From the NCBI RefSeq assembly GCF_014651935.1, contig NZ_BMXV01000008.1:143528-207527 (forward strand): 64,000 nt of DNA, written 5' to 3'. Position 1 is the first letter of the stretch, and each line of letters begins with the position of its first letter. The notes beneath the pieces were generated by a model. The model was not told the DNA's origin. It saw only the letters and a program-made list of their open reading frames with translations, and did not search any database. This DNA is from Marinobacter zhanjiangensis (GTDB lineage Bacteria; Pseudomonadota; Gammaproteobacteria; Pseudomonadales; Oleiphilaceae). Positions 9,286 through 19,160 of the stretch are shown in pieces. The translations under genes were made by a program, and so were the position numbers.

Positions 9286-10232
9286 TGCCTGCAAGCAAAC
9301 GGCCACAAATACTGGTGACCGGCGCCGCCGGCACCCTTGCCCAGGAAGTGATCGGCCAGCTTCGGGAGAGCTGCGATATCGTCGCGGTGGATTTCCGCGA
9401 GCAGGTCTGGCTGGGCGATGACATCCCCAGTTACTGCATTGATTTCAACAAGCGTGTATTCGAGGACCTGTTCCGCCGCTTCCATTTCGACGGTGTCATT
9501 CATCTCGGGCGCATCATGTCGAGCCAGGAAACACGCCTGCGCCGGTACAATGCCAACGTACTGGGCACCCAGAAACTGCTGGACCTCAGTCACAAGTACG
9601 GCGTCAGCCGGGTAATCATCCTGTCCACCTATCACGTTTATGGCGCCGTGCCCTTCAACCCGGCGCTGATTGACGAGGAGGCGCCACTGAAGGCCGCCGG
9701 GCTGACCATGGACCTGGTGGATTCGGTGGAACTGGAGAATCTGGCCAATATCTACCTGTGGCGCTATCCGGACCTGAATATTGCCATCCTGCGCCCCTGC
9801 AACATCGTTGGCCCCGGAGTGCGCAATGCCATGAGTACACTGCTGTCCGGTGAGCGGGCGCCGGTACTGGCGGGTTTCTCGCCCATGATGCAGTTCATTC
9901 ATATCGACGACATGGCGGATGCCATTGTGCTCACCTGGCACGGCGAGAAACGGGGCATCTACAATGTGGCCCCCCACGACTGGGTCGCCTACCAGCGGGC
10001 GCTGGAACTGTGCGGCTGCAGCCAGCTGCCAATACCGTCGATTCCACCGGTACTGCCACGGACCGTGCTACGGCTGCTGAACCTGAGGCGTTTCCCGCCT
10101 TATCTGATGGATTTCTTCAAGTACCCGGTGATCATCGACGGCCGTTCGTTTGCCGAGGACTTCGGTTTTAGCCCCAAACGCAGTCTGGATGATATATTCC
10201 ATTACTACAGGGAGAACAAGCACCCTGTATAG
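9285..10232 (+). CDS. NAD-dependent epimerase/dehydratase family protein (extended SDR)
   Basis: 315 residues. The Rossmann motif GAAGTLAQ lies at residues 13-20, and the LILSTYHVYG strand and NIVGPG loop are typical of extended short-chain dehydrogenases. The standard catalytic YxxxK is not clearly present at the usual place, where the sequence reads LVDSVELENLANIY, so catalysis may differ or be lost. Substrate is unknown. It overlaps the acyltransferase gene by one base. The pair ends 44 bases before prsK. Confidence 0.82.
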   Translation: MPASKRPQILVTGAAGTLAQEVIGQLRESCDIVAVDFREQVWLGDDIPSYCIDFNKRVFEDLFRRFHFDGVIHLGRIMSSQETRLRRYNANVLGTQKLLDLSHKYGVSRVIILSTYHVYGAVPFNPALIDEEAPLKAAGLTMDLVDSVELENLANIYLWRYPDLNIAILRPCNIVGPGVRNAMSTLLSGERAPVLAGFSPMMQFIHIDDMADAIVLTWHGEKRGIYNVAPHDWVAYQRALELCGCSQLPIPSIPPVLPRTVLRLLNLRRFPPYLMDFFKYPVIIDGRSFAEDFGFSPKRSLDDIFHYYRENKHPV

Positions 10233-10276
10233 GCGCAGACTCTCGGGCGCCGTCTGAATCACAGGATGTGCCGTTG

Positions 10277-12439
10277 ATGTTCAATGAATTCGGACTGATC
10301 AGTCATGCTTCCGCCGCCCTGGCCTTCCTGTTGCTGGGGGGGCTGATTGTCACCCGTTACCTGCGTCGCACCTCGGACCGGGTATTGCTGTTGTCCGCCA
10401 TCCTGTCGTTCCTGTGGGCCGGCTCACTGGTCACCCAACAGCTCTGGGGCGAGCCCGCCTTCATCATCCGCTATCTGCTGGAGCTGCTGCGGGACGCCGG
10501 CTGGGTCATAGTGTTGCTGGCGCTGCTGCATGCTGCGGAACAGCCGGGAATGGCCGCCCACCGGACGCGCCGGCTGCTCGGCTTCCTCACCTTTTCGGTG
10601 ATCTTCACGCTGTTTACCCTCGCCGCGCTGGAGTATCTGCTCAATGTCCCGCTGGTCAGCGGCAAGCTGAAGATCGTGGGCCAGATCGCCCTGTCACTGC
10701 TGGGCATCTGCCTGGTGGAACAGATCTGGCGGAACTCCGTGCAGTCGAGCCGTTCCAGCATCCGCTATCTGTGCATTGGCATTCTCACGCTGTTCGCCTA
10801 CGACTTCTTCATGTACACCGACGCCCTGCTGTTCGGGCAGATTTCGTCGGGATTCTGGGATGCCAGGGGCGCCGTCAACGCCCTGATCGTTCCTCTGCTG
10901 GGTGTCACCATGATGAACACCCGCAAGCAGCCGGTGGAATTCCAGCTCTCCCGCAACGCCATGTTTCACGTCAATGCACTGGTGTTCGCCGGCGTCTACC
11001 TGCTGTTTGCCGCAGCAGGGGGCTATTACGTACGGGTGCTCGGCGGAGAGTGGGGCGACGCCCTGCAGATGCTGTTCATCACGGCAGCGCTGTCATTCCT
11101 GGCGCTGCTGCTGAGCTCAAGGCGGTTTCGCGCTCGCCTGATGGTCTTTATCAGCCAGAACTTCTTCGACTACAAGTACGACTACCGGGAAGAATGGCTG
11201 AAGATGACCCGGGAGCTGGCCAATCTCAGTGACGAACCACCCCTTCCGGAACGGATCATCCGCATACTGGCGGGTCTGGTGGAGAGTTCATCCGGCGCCC
11301 TGTGGGTCCGGGACGAGGATGGTAATTTCATGCTGCAGAGTGCCGTCAACCTCAATCAGCCCCGCTTTACCAGTATTGATGGTAACTGTGAGCTGGCACA
11401 GTTCTTCAGTGACCGGGAGTGGATCATCGACCTGGAGGAATACCGCAACGACCCGGTGCGCTACAACCTGCTGGAAATACCGGATCCGATTCTCAAGTTC
11501 GACCGGGGCTGGCTGGTTATCCCCATGTATCTGGGCAATGAATTGTATGCCATCACCCTGGTGGGCCGAGCCAACGCCCGGGTCGAGCTGAACTGGGAAA
11601 ACTTCGACCTGGTCCGCGTAGTGGCCCGTCAGACCTGTAACCTGCTGGCCCAGGCGGACGCCCAGAACCGGCTTTCCCGGGCCATGCAGTTCGAAGCGGT
11701 CAGCAAGGCCTCCGCGTTCATGGTGCACGACCTGAAAACACTGATCGCACAGCTCTCGTTGCTGGTGCGCAATTCCGCCCACCACCGGGATAACCCCGCC
11801 TTTATCGACGACATGATCAGTACCACCGACCATGCGGTGCAGAAAATGTCCAACCTGGTGGACCATATCCGCAAACCAACCTCTGACCACGGTGATCAGG
11901 AGCCCCTTGACCTGCAGAAGATGGTCACTGAACTGGCCTCCCATTATGCCCGCAACCAGCCACGTCCGAAGATACTGGGGCCACAGGACACGGTGATGGT
12001 GCGGGCCGATCGCGACCAGCTCTGGAGTGTGCTGGGGCACCTGGTGCAAAACGCCCAGGATGCCACGCCTCCCGACGGCGAGGTGTCCCTTACCCTCAAG
12101 GCTTCCTCGGACCACGTGGTGTTGTTCATACAGGACAGTGGTACCGGCATGAGCGAGGAGTTCATTCGCATGCAGTTGTTCAAGCCCTTCGAGAGCACCA
12201 AGGGGCTGACCGGCATGGGCATCGGCGCCTACCAGGCCCGGGAATACGTTCGCCAGCTGGGTGGCAATATTGATGTGACCAGCGAGCCGGGCATGGGATC
12301 GTGCTTCTCGGTGTTGCTGCCTACGGTGAAGATCACCCCGCAGCGCTCCGGCAACAGGCCGGCCGATGAACCGGCCCGACTGCCGGCTGACCAGCCCCGG
12401 ACCGCGACCGGTCAGGCCGGAGGATTGCATTCCTCCTGA
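10277..12439 (+). CDS. prsK: PEP-CTERM system-type histidine kinase PrsK
   Basis: 720 residues from the ATG at 10277 (AGGA lies 10 bases upstream); a GTG at 10268 is possible but too close to that site. The N-terminal part (to about residue 285) carries around eight membrane helices, followed by a GAF-like domain (about 320-455). The transmitter core has phosphoacceptor H484 in FMVHDLKT, the N box LVQNAQDAT, and the ATP-binding glycine motifs DSGTGM and GMGIGAYQ. The architecture matches PrsK, the sensor linked to exosortase/PEP-CTERM loci. Its partner prsR follows 74 bases downstream. Confidence 0.88.
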   Translation: MFNEFGLISHASAALAFLLLGGLIVTRYLRRTSDRVLLLSAILSFLWAGSLVTQQLWGEPAFIIRYLLELLRDAGWVIVLLALLHAAEQPGMAAHRTRRLLGFLTFSVIFTLFTLAALEYLLNVPLVSGKLKIVGQIALSLLGICLVEQIWRNSVQSSRSSIRYLCIGILTLFAYDFFMYTDALLFGQISSGFWDARGAVNALIVPLLGVTMMNTRKQPVEFQLSRNAMFHVNALVFAGVYLLFAAAGGYYVRVLGGEWGDALQMLFITAALSFLALLLSSRRFRARLMVFISQNFFDYKYDYREEWLKMTRELANLSDEPPLPERIIRILAGLVESSSGALWVRDEDGNFMLQSAVNLNQPRFTSIDGNCELAQFFSDREWIIDLEEYRNDPVRYNLLEIPDPILKFDRGWLVIPMYLGNELYAITLVGRANARVELNWENFDLVRVVARQTCNLLAQADAQNRLSRAMQFEAVSKASAFMVHDLKTLIAQLSLLVRNSAHHRDNPAFIDDMISTTDHAVQKMSNLVDHIRKPTSDHGDQEPLDLQKMVTELASHYARNQPRPKILGPQDTVMVRADRDQLWSVLGHLVQNAQDATPPDGEVSLTLKASSDHVVLFIQDSGTGMSEEFIRMQLFKPFESTKGLTGMGIGAYQAREYVRQLGGNIDVTSEPGMGSCFSVLLPTVKITPQRSGNRPADEPARLPADQPRTATGQAGGLHSS

Positions 12440-12513
12440 TTTCATCCGACACTTACGAAAAGGTAAGGTTGGTAAATTGATTTACGCCGACAACGAAAAG
12501 GATTTGTGCTGTT

Positions 12514-13887
12514 GTGACCAAACGTTTGCTTATAGTTGAAGATGACCCGGGCCTCCAGAGCCAGATGCGCTGGTGTTTCAGTCGCGACCTCGACGTGGAC
12601 GTGGCGGCGGACCGGGCCTCGGCCCTGGCAATTCTCCGCCGTAACGAGCCACAGGTCGTTACCCTGGATCTCGGTCTGCCGCCGGACCCGGGTGGTGCCT
12701 CAGAGGGCTTTGCCCTGCTGGACGATATTCTGCGCCTGTCGCCCATGGTCAAAGTAATCGTGGTGACCGGCCGAGAGGACAAGGAAAACGCCGTCAAGGC
12801 CATTGGTATGGGGGCGTCCGACTTCTACCAGAAGCCGCTGGACCCGGACATCCTTGCCTTTGTGGTCAACCGCGCTTTTCGCCTTGCCGAGCTGGAGAAT
12901 GAAAACCGGGAACTGAACAGCCGCCAGAATGGCACCAGTATCAAGGGCATTGTCGCCGCCAGCCCACAGATGCTGTCGGTATGCCGTACCCTGGAGAAGG
13001 TCGCCCCCACCGACGTAACCACCCTGATTACTGGCGAAACCGGCACCGGCAAGGAATTGCTGGCGCGTGCCCTGCATGATCTCAGCCACCGCTGCGACCA
13101 CCCCTTCGCCGCCATCAATTGCGCGGCTATTCCCGAGAACCTGCTGGAGAGCGAACTGTTCGGTTACGAGAAGGGCGCCTTTACCGGGGCTACGCAGAGC
13201 AAGAAAGGCAAGATAGAGAGCGCCAATGGTGGCACTCTGTTCCTGGACGAGATTGGTGACATGCCCATGTCCCTGCAGGCCAAGCTGCTGCGGTTCCTGC
13301 AGGAACGTACCGTTGACCGGGTGGGCAGTGTCAGGCCGGTGGACGTCGACGTGCGGGTGGTGTGTGCCACCCACCGTGATACCCGTCAGCTGATTGACGC
13401 CGGTGATTTCCGCGAAGACCTCTACTACCGGATCAGCGAGATCACCCTGGACGTGCCCGCCCTGCGCGAGCGTCAGGGCGACCCACTGCTGATTGCCCGC
13501 TCCCTGCTACAGAGCCTGGCCCGGCAGATGGACCGCCCCACCCTCTCCTTCAGTGACGATGCGGTACGAGCCATCAACGGCTACAACTGGCCCGGCAACG
13601 TGCGCGAGATGATCAACAAGGTCAAACGCGCCACCATCATGGCCGAGGGCAAACGGATTACCGCCGCCGACCTGGAACTGAACGGCGACAGCGAGCCCGG
13701 CGAAAACCAACTGAACCTCCGCCAGGTGCGGGAAACCGCCGAACGCACGGCCATCACCCAGGCCCTCAAGACCACCGGTTTCAACATGGCGCAGGCCTCG
13801 CGCCTGCTCGGCATTACCCGGCCCACCCTCTACAACCTGACGGACAAATACCGGATCGACACGTCGGCGGGGGCCACCCAGGTCTGA
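12514..13887 (+). CDS. prsR: PEP-CTERM-box response regulator PrsR (sigma-54 activator)
   Basis: 457 residues with a GTG start. A receiver domain occupies residues 1-120 (acidic pocket ED at 9-10, phosphoacceptor D52, K107), an AAA+ sigma-54 activation domain residues 145-375 (Walker A GETGTGKE 174-181, GAFTGA loop 221-226 that contacts sigma-54), and a Fis-type helix-turn-helix residues 415-450. When phosphorylated by PrsK it should open RNA polymerase-sigma-54 promoters, classically those of exopolysaccharide and PEP-CTERM genes. No exosortase or PEP-CTERM gene is visible here. Confidence 0.9.
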   Translation: MTKRLLIVEDDPGLQSQMRWCFSRDLDVDVAADRASALAILRRNEPQVVTLDLGLPPDPGGASEGFALLDDILRLSPMVKVIVVTGREDKENAVKAIGMGASDFYQKPLDPDILAFVVNRAFRLAELENENRELNSRQNGTSIKGIVAASPQMLSVCRTLEKVAPTDVTTLITGETGTGKELLARALHDLSHRCDHPFAAINCAAIPENLLESELFGYEKGAFTGATQSKKGKIESANGGTLFLDEIGDMPMSLQAKLLRFLQERTVDRVGSVRPVDVDVRVVCATHRDTRQLIDAGDFREDLYYRISEITLDVPALRERQGDPLLIARSLLQSLARQMDRPTLSFSDDAVRAINGYNWPGNVREMINKVKRATIMAEGKRITAADLELNGDSEPGENQLNLRQVRETAERTAITQALKTTGFNMAQASRLLGITRPTLYNLTDKYRIDTSAGATQV

Positions 13888-13908
13888 TAAGGGTACCGGG
13901 CGGCCCGC

Positions 13909-15393
13909 TCAGATAACGAACAGATCCATGAACTCGGAAACCGGCGTTTTTTCCAGTTGTTGCTGGTCGGCACAGAGCCCGTCGATGTGCCGGCAGGTCT
14001 GGCCGGGAAACCGGGTTGCCAGGTTGGCGCGGAATTTCTGTTCCAGCAGGGGAATGCCCTCTTCGCGACGCCGGCGATGGCCTATCGGATACTCCACCGC
14101 GACCTTCTCGGTACTGCTGCCGTCCGTGAAAAACACCTGGATGGCATTGGCAATGGAGCGCTTGTCAGGCTCCAGATATTCCCGGGTATAGCGTTCATCC
14201 TCGACAACCGTCATGCGGTCGCGGATCCGGTCAATGATCGGATGGGCTTCATGGAACGCATCCTCATAGTGATCCGCCGTCAACTCGCCGAAAATCAGTG
14301 GCACCGCCGCCATATATTGCAGGCAGTGGTCCCGGTCGGCCGCGTTGGCCAGCTTGCCCTGCTTCGAGATAATGCGGATGGCGGACTCATGGGTGGTGAT
14401 CTCGATGCGGTCGATCTCGTCCAGCCGGTCCTTTACCTGCGGATGCAGTGTCACCGCCGCCTCTGCCGCGGTCTGGGCATGGAACTCCGCCGGGAAGGAA
14501 ATCTTGAACAGGATGTTCTCCATCACGTAGCTGCCAAAGGCCTGCGGAACGGAGAACTGACGCTGGCCTTCCGGCTTGATAGCCTGATCCCGGTTGGTCT
14601 TGCTGAACAGGACATCATAGAAACCCCACTGCGGCGCGGTCAGGGCCCCGGGGATACCCATTTCCCCGCGCAGGGCAATGTCCGCCAGCCGCACGGCACG
14701 GGAGGTGGCGTCCCCGGCGGCCCAGGATTTGCGGGAACCGGCGTTGGGGGCATGACGGTAAGTGCGCAACGACTGCCCGTCCACCCAGGCATGGGACAGG
14801 GCTGACAGTATCTGCTCCCGGTCGGCCCCCATCAGCCACGCCGTGACGGCGGTGGACGCCACCTTGACCAGCACCACATGATCCAGACCCACCCGGTTGA
14901 AGGAGTTCTCCAGGGCCAGCACGCCCTGAATCTCGTGGGCCTTGATCATGCCTTCCAGTACGGTTTTCATGGTCAGCGGTGCACGCCCGCTGGCTACCCG
15001 CTGACGAGACAGATGGTCGGCCACGGCGAGGATGCCACCCAGGTTGTCCGAGGGATGGCCCCACTCCGCTGCCAGCCAGGTATCGTTGTAGTCCAGCCAG
15101 CGAATAATACAGCCGATGTCCCAGGCTGCCTTGACCGGATCCAGCTCGAAAGACGTTCCGGGAACCCGCGCGCCATTGGGCACAAGCGTGCCCTGCACCA
15201 GCGGCCCCAGATGCTTGGTGCACTCCGGGTATCTGAGTGCCAGCAGTCCACACCCGAGCGTATCCATCAGGCAGTGCCGGGCGGTTGTCCAGGCCTGATC
15301 GCTGTCGATGGGCGTGTCGAGCACATAGTCAGCGATCTGTTTGAGCAGTTCATCGTAATCCGGGCGTTCGTTCTGGTCTGCGTTGGCGGTCAT
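13909..15393 (-). CDS. prpD: MmgE/PrpD family protein, probable 2-methylcitrate dehydratase
   Basis: 494 residues from the ATG at 15393, which has AAGGAGACACC directly upstream; an earlier ATG at 15417 lacks such a site. PrpD dehydrates 2-methylcitrate to 2-methyl-cis-aconitate in propionate breakdown. The family pattern is clear: [28 protein letters not shown], and the conserved [16 protein letters not shown] segment. It is not next to prpB or prpC in this window, so it is either an isolated propionate gene or a related dehydratase. It is convergent with prsR, only 21 bases between the stops. Confidence 0.9.
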   Translation of the reverse strand: MTANADQNERPDYDELLKQIADYVLDTPIDSDQAWTTARHCLMDTLGCGLLALRYPECTKHLGPLVQGTLVPNGARVPGTSFELDPVKAAWDIGCIIRWLDYNDTWLAAEWGHPSDNLGGILAVADHLSRQRVASGRAPLTMKTVLEGMIKAHEIQGVLALENSFNRVGLDHVVLVKVASTAVTAWLMGADREQILSALSHAWVDGQSLRTYRHAPNAGSRKSWAAGDATSRAVRLADIALRGEMGIPGALTAPQWGFYDVLFSKTNRDQAIKPEGQRQFSVPQAFGSYVMENILFKISFPAEFHAQTAAEAAVTLHPQVKDRLDEIDRIEITTHESAIRIISKQGKLANAADRDHCLQYMAAVPLIFGELTADHYEDAFHEAHPIIDRIRDRMTVVEDERYTREYLEPDKRSIANAIQVFFTDGSSTEKVAVEYPIGHRRRREEGIPLLEQKFRANLATRFPGQTCRHIDGLCADQQQLEKTPVSEFMDLFVI

Positions 15394-15566
15394 GGTGTCT
15401 CCTTGATACCGGTGCAAAAGATCATGTCTCTGAAATAGTCTAGCTCAGAGTCCGGGCGATGGTTCAATACCGGACCGCCGATGGCCATGAGGTCAGGGAC
15501 ATGGAGATCGTCTTGCTGTAAGGGTTTTCGGGGGATCAGGGGATCAGGAGACAAGCTATTAACCGG

Positions 15567-16280
15567 TCAATTACTGGCCAGCCGGTAGCGTTCGTGGAGG
15601 ATGCCAACGCGCTTCACGTAGGCCCGGGTTTCCGCATAGGGGGGAATGCCACCATGACGCCGGACGGCGCCCGGCCCGGCGTTATAGGCGGCCGTGGCGA
15701 GACGAATGTCGCCGTCGTGGAGTGAAAGCATTCTGGCCAGATAGTCCACGCCGCCGCGGATATTCTGCTCGGCATCCAGGGCGTTACCAACCCCCACATC
15801 CCGGGCCGTGCCGGGCATCAGCTGCATCAGCCCCTGCGCGCCCTTCGAGGACACCGCCTGCGGGTTGAAGGCGCTTTCCGCATGGATAACCGCCTGCACC
15901 AGCGCCGGATCAACATCATAGTCAAGCGCGGTTTTCTCGATGGCGTCTTCATAACGGCCCACAAACAGCGGGGTTCGGTGCCAGTTCACATTCGAGTCCG
16001 GACTGCAGGCATAGCACTCGAACCGGATCACGTCGTAACGGGCGCCCGCCGGACGTGCCTCGCTGAAAGTTACCACGCCGTTTTCATCGGTAAACCTGTA
16101 AACCGTCTCGCTGCGGGTGCTGGCCCGGGCGGACTTTCCGGACGACGCATTGGTGAATTCCACCCGGCCGTCATCATGCACAATACGACGCACCGAATCT
16201 GCTGCTGCCGCCGACGACAGCATCATCAGGCAAACACAGACAATGGCACCGTTGGTCAGGGACTTAACCGGAACTTGCAT
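15567..16280 (-). CDS. lytic murein transglycosylase with DUF4124-like N-terminus
   Basis: 237 residues with a signal peptide (cleavage near AAAA-DS, residue 28). Residues 30-80 look like a DUF4124-type beta segment. The SLT (goose-lysozyme-like) domain runs from about residue 115: catalytic E135 in HAESAFNP, then SSKGAQGLMQLMPGTA, NIRGGVDYLARML and ATAAYNAGPGAV. Such enzymes cleave peptidoglycan glycan strands in the periplasm, making 1,6-anhydromuramic ends for wall remodelling or insertion of envelope machines. It stands alone, with about 320 bases upstream free of genes. Confidence 0.92.
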   Translation of the reverse strand: MQVPVKSLTNGAIVCVCLMMLSSAAAADSVRRIVHDDGRVEFTNASSGKSARASTRSETVYRFTDENGVVTFSEARPAGARYDVIRFECYACSPDSNVNWHRTPLFVGRYEDAIEKTALDYDVDPALVQAVIHAESAFNPQAVSSKGAQGLMQLMPGTARDVGVGNALDAEQNIRGGVDYLARMLSLHDGDIRLATAAYNAGPGAVRRHGGIPPYAETRAYVKRVGILHERYRLASN

Positions 16281-16603
16281 CGATACCTCAACAACATTCG
16301 GACGCCGTCACAGTGGCAGTGACATGGCCGGACAATGACCGAAAGTATAGCGAAATCACCCGACCGAAACAGGAACCTGCCAGCATTTCCGGGAAGCAGA
16401 TTGCTGAATAATCGATACTTTGGCTCCCCGGCCCGCTCGCCTGCACCGTGGCGCCACGGCCCTGATGCCACGGCAAAGGCCGAATGAACGGATACCAGGG
16501 TGTCGCCCGCTATAAGGGCTGGCGATGCGCAGTCAAACTGTTACTCTGGAAATCGGCCAGTACCAGTTAACCCGGGGTTTTCGGATCACAACAACGACTC
16601 TAT
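16281..16603. other. intergenic region between divergent genes
   Basis: About 320 bases separate the lytic transglycosylase (leftward) from the eIF-2B-like gene (rightward). Both promoters must lie here. I see no coding frame with a ribosome-binding site and no strong palindrome. Confidence 0.6.
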
Positions 16604-17374
16604 ATGGACAGATTCACAAAGCAGATCCATGCCATCGTCGCCGACCGGGAGCACGGCTCGTCCACCCTGCTGCAGTGGATTCTTGATGCCCTGTCCGGCG
16701 AGGATGGCACCTCACCCACCCGGTCACAACAGCGCTGGGCCCTTGCCGAGCTCAGGCGCATTGATCGTTCGATGGTGGTGGTCCATCACCTGCTGGATAC
16801 CCTGGGAACCGAGCCCGGGGACGACCTTCCCGAGCGGGTCAGAGCCTATGCCCGGCAATGGTCTGACATACCTGCCCGGGTCGCCCGGCAACTGCTATCG
16901 GTTCGCGACTGGCACAATGCCCTGGTATTGCTCCACAGCCACAGCGGCATGTTGCTGTCAGCCATCGAGCATGTGCACAAGTCAGCACCGGACATGCACT
17001 TCTGGCAGACCCGCTCGCTTCCCGGCGAAGAAGGTGTTAGCCAATACCGCCGGCTTCAGGACCGGGGAGTAGCCTGCGAGCTGGTGGACGATGGCGACGC
17101 TCCCGGTCTGGCGTCGTCCATCGATGCCGTCTGGCTGGGGGTGGACCAGTTCGATGCTCAATGCTTCGTCAATAAGGTGGGCAGCGAACCGATCACCCGT
17201 GCGATGACCGACGCGGCCAATCCGGTTTTCGTGCTGGGTGATTCACGCAAGCAGGTGCGGCAGGTGCAGTACTCGACGGCGCTTTTCGAAGCCGTACCGT
17301 TCGCCCGCGGTGTCCATCTGGTGACCGAGCGTGGGGTTTTTCAGACCGTATCGGGAACCAACAATTTTTCGTAA
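16604..17374 (+). CDS. eIF-2B/methylthioribose-1-phosphate isomerase-like (ISOCOT fold) protein
   Basis: 256 residues. The C-terminal half follows the eIF-2B alpha/beta/delta pattern: LVLLHSHSGMLLSAIEHVHK, then the FWQTRSLPGEEG loop in place of the usual ESRP-x-x-EG, a variable strand, AVWLGVDQFDAQCFVNKVGS in place of VGADAV...GNVVNKIGT, and PVFVLGDSRK. The N-terminal helical part (LLQWILDALSG...MVVVHHLLDTL) also fits. Bacterial members are sugar-phosphate isomerases or regulatory proteins. Catalytic assignment is not possible because the motifs are divergent. It precedes the host-attachment family gene by 82 bases in the same direction. Confidence 0.72.
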   Translation: MDRFTKQIHAIVADREHGSSTLLQWILDALSGEDGTSPTRSQQRWALAELRRIDRSMVVVHHLLDTLGTEPGDDLPERVRAYARQWSDIPARVARQLLSVRDWHNALVLLHSHSGMLLSAIEHVHKSAPDMHFWQTRSLPGEEGVSQYRRLQDRGVACELVDDGDAPGLASSIDAVWLGVDQFDAQCFVNKVGSEPITRAMTDAANPVFVLGDSRKQVRQVQYSTALFEAVPFARGVHLVTERGVFQTVSGTNNFS

Positions 17375-17456
17375 CATCACAAAACACGCAGGGTTGAGCC
17401 ATACTCACGCCATCAGCGGATAAATTCGCCCAACCACCAACGATGTGGAGGATGCA

Positions 17457-17882
17457 ATGGAGAAGATCTGGATTCTGGTAGCCGATAGTGCCCATGCACG
17501 AATCCTGGAGACCACCGCGCGTACGGCCATGCCTGCTGAAATCACCCGACTGGAGCACCCCGAAGCTCGACTCAAGGAGAGCGAACTGGTCTCCGACCAA
17601 CCCGGTCGCTCCCGGGAAAACCGGGCCCAGGGACACGCCATGCAGGAGGCCAGTGCCACCGTTCACGAAGAGGCGGCCTTTGCCGGGGAAATCGTGCATA
17701 CGCTGGAGAGGGCCCGCCAGGAGGGTCGTTTTCACAGCCTGATCCTGGTTGCCAGCCCCCACTTCCTGGGTGTCATTCGTCAGAAGCTGCACGGGCCGCT
17801 GGAAAAGTCGGTTATTCAGAGTGTTGACAAGAACCTGGTGAATGAGAGCGAGAGCGTTATCCACCAGAACATCTTCAACTGA
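17457..17882 (+). CDS. host attachment family protein (PF10116-type)
   Basis: 141 residues from the ATG at 17457, five bases after a GGAGG ribosome-binding site; a GTG at 17445 overlaps that site and is rejected. The start KIWILVADSAHARIL and the end LILVASPHFLGVIRQKLH are characteristic of this family, named from a rhizobial attachment mutant. The fold resembles the eRF1/archaeal release-factor-like middle domain; the molecular role is unknown. It is likely co-transcribed with the eIF-2B-like gene. A strong hairpin lies immediately after the stop. Confidence 0.85.
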   Translation: MEKIWILVADSAHARILETTARTAMPAEITRLEHPEARLKESELVSDQPGRSRENRAQGHAMQEASATVHEEAAFAGEIVHTLERARQEGRFHSLILVASPHFLGVIRQKLHGPLEKSVIQSVDKNLVNESESVIHQNIFN

Positions 17883-17890
17883 CTCCGCCG

Positions 17891-17923
17891 GGTCAGGCCC
17901 TGCACTGGTGGCAGGGCCTGACC
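17891..17923. terminator. strong hairpin between convergent genes
   Basis: A perfect 13-bp inverted repeat (GGTCAGGCCCTGC and its complement) with a 7-base loop lies between the converging host-attachment and DUF2855 genes. It has no clear T-run on either side, so termination is inferred from its position and stability. Confidence 0.7.
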
Positions 17924-17931
17924 TGCAAAGC

Positions 17932-19035
17932 CTATAGCAGCACCACGTGTCCTTTCAGCGGATCAACCCGGCCTTCCACCAGTGAATGGATCAGAGACCG
18001 GGCGTTTTCCAGCCCCTTATGCGCCTCCAGCCGGATCCAGGGGGCGTCCGGCTTCTGTACGCGGTCAATGAAGGCCAGCTGGGCTTCATTGAACCGCCGC
18101 GTGACCTCCGCCGGGCCCCAGTCAGCATTTCGCTTGCGGATCTGGTCCGGAGCGAAATAGCGTTTCGGCGCCGGCCCCGGCAGGGTCCACTCCCCTTCGC
18201 TGATGTGCTCGTGATTGTGGGCAGAGCCGGCGTAGCAGTTGTGAACCAGCGAGTCAGCCAGATGATGGTGCAGACTGGCACGCAACTCATCATTACCGGA
18301 AAAGTCCACGTAAAGCGTGGGCACCGACGGGTCCAGATCGGTTACACCGTCATAGCCGACAACCCGGTCATAGCAGCCCAGACTTTCCACAAACGCCGCA
18401 TTGGACGAAGACGTCAGGCCAACGACTTCCAGATCATCCCGGTCCTGCAGGCAGAACACCGTGCCATAGGCCGTCTTGCTGGACGCACTGGAGATCACCA
18501 CACGTTTGGCACCGAAAAACTCATTGTCTTCGAGATAATCCGCCAGCATGAAGGACGTTATGAACAGCGGCCGCAACAGCATCTGGTAGTTTTCATTCTC
18601 CACACGGTAGGCGGCATCGGTTTCCACCCGCTGATACTGGTTGTAGGCCGATATCAGATCCAGACGATGCTCGCTGCCGTCATAGAAACCGCGCTGAGTT
18701 ACCCGCACCGGCTCGACCACCACGTGGGTGGCAATGGGCCAGAAGCCGTAGAAACGTTCGCCTGGTTCCAGCCCGTCCACGGTGGATTCCACAACCTCGG
18801 CAAAGCCCCAGGCCGGCATCTGTCCCCAACCCTTCTCCGCCACCGGGTAGTAATCCCAGTAACGCAGGTGAGGCGTGTGTCCAAAAGCGGCATAGGTGAT
18901 ATTGTTGGTGGTCACCGCCAGACGGTCGATGCGCATCAGCGCCTGGCCGTCCGCCAACGATGAAACCTGCTCTTCAATCAGTTTTGAAGAGCCCAGCGAC
19001 TGCTGGTCTGTCACCAGTCGGGTGATGTCCGTCAT
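17932..19035 (-). CDS. DUF2855 family protein
   Basis: 367 residues. The N-terminal part resembles a GroES-like medium-chain dehydrogenase fold (RIDRLAVTTNNITYAAFG, then GFAEVVEST...LEPGERFYGFWP), and the middle has a Rossmann-like segment (RVVISSASSKTAYGTVFCL). This matches DUF2855, an uncharacterised branch of the quinone-oxidoreductase superfamily. The usual glycine-rich nucleotide loop is replaced by SSASSKTA, so cofactor use is uncertain. It is divergent from a TetR-type regulator 125 bases away that probably controls it. Confidence 0.85.
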   Translation of the reverse strand: MTDITRLVTDQQSLGSSKLIEEQVSSLADGQALMRIDRLAVTTNNITYAAFGHTPHLRYWDYYPVAEKGWGQMPAWGFAEVVESTVDGLEPGERFYGFWPIATHVVVEPVRVTQRGFYDGSEHRLDLISAYNQYQRVETDAAYRVENENYQMLLRPLFITSFMLADYLEDNEFFGAKRVVISSASSKTAYGTVFCLQDRDDLEVVGLTSSSNAAFVESLGCYDRVVGYDGVTDLDPSVPTLYVDFSGNDELRASLHHHLADSLVHNCYAGSAHNHEHISEGEWTLPGPAPKRYFAPDQIRKRNADWGPAEVTRRFNEAQLAFIDRVQKPDAPWIRLEAHKGLENARSLIHSLVEGRVDPLKGHVVLL

Positions 19036-19160
19036 AAGCCTGATCCTTGAAAGGGGTTACCATGGGCGGGTGGCCCGGCCATCCAAACCGGCCAGGCCAG
19101 CAGCGCCCCGTGACAGGCCCATTGTATCCATCGTATGAGAGTCCGTGGTTCGGAAAACCC

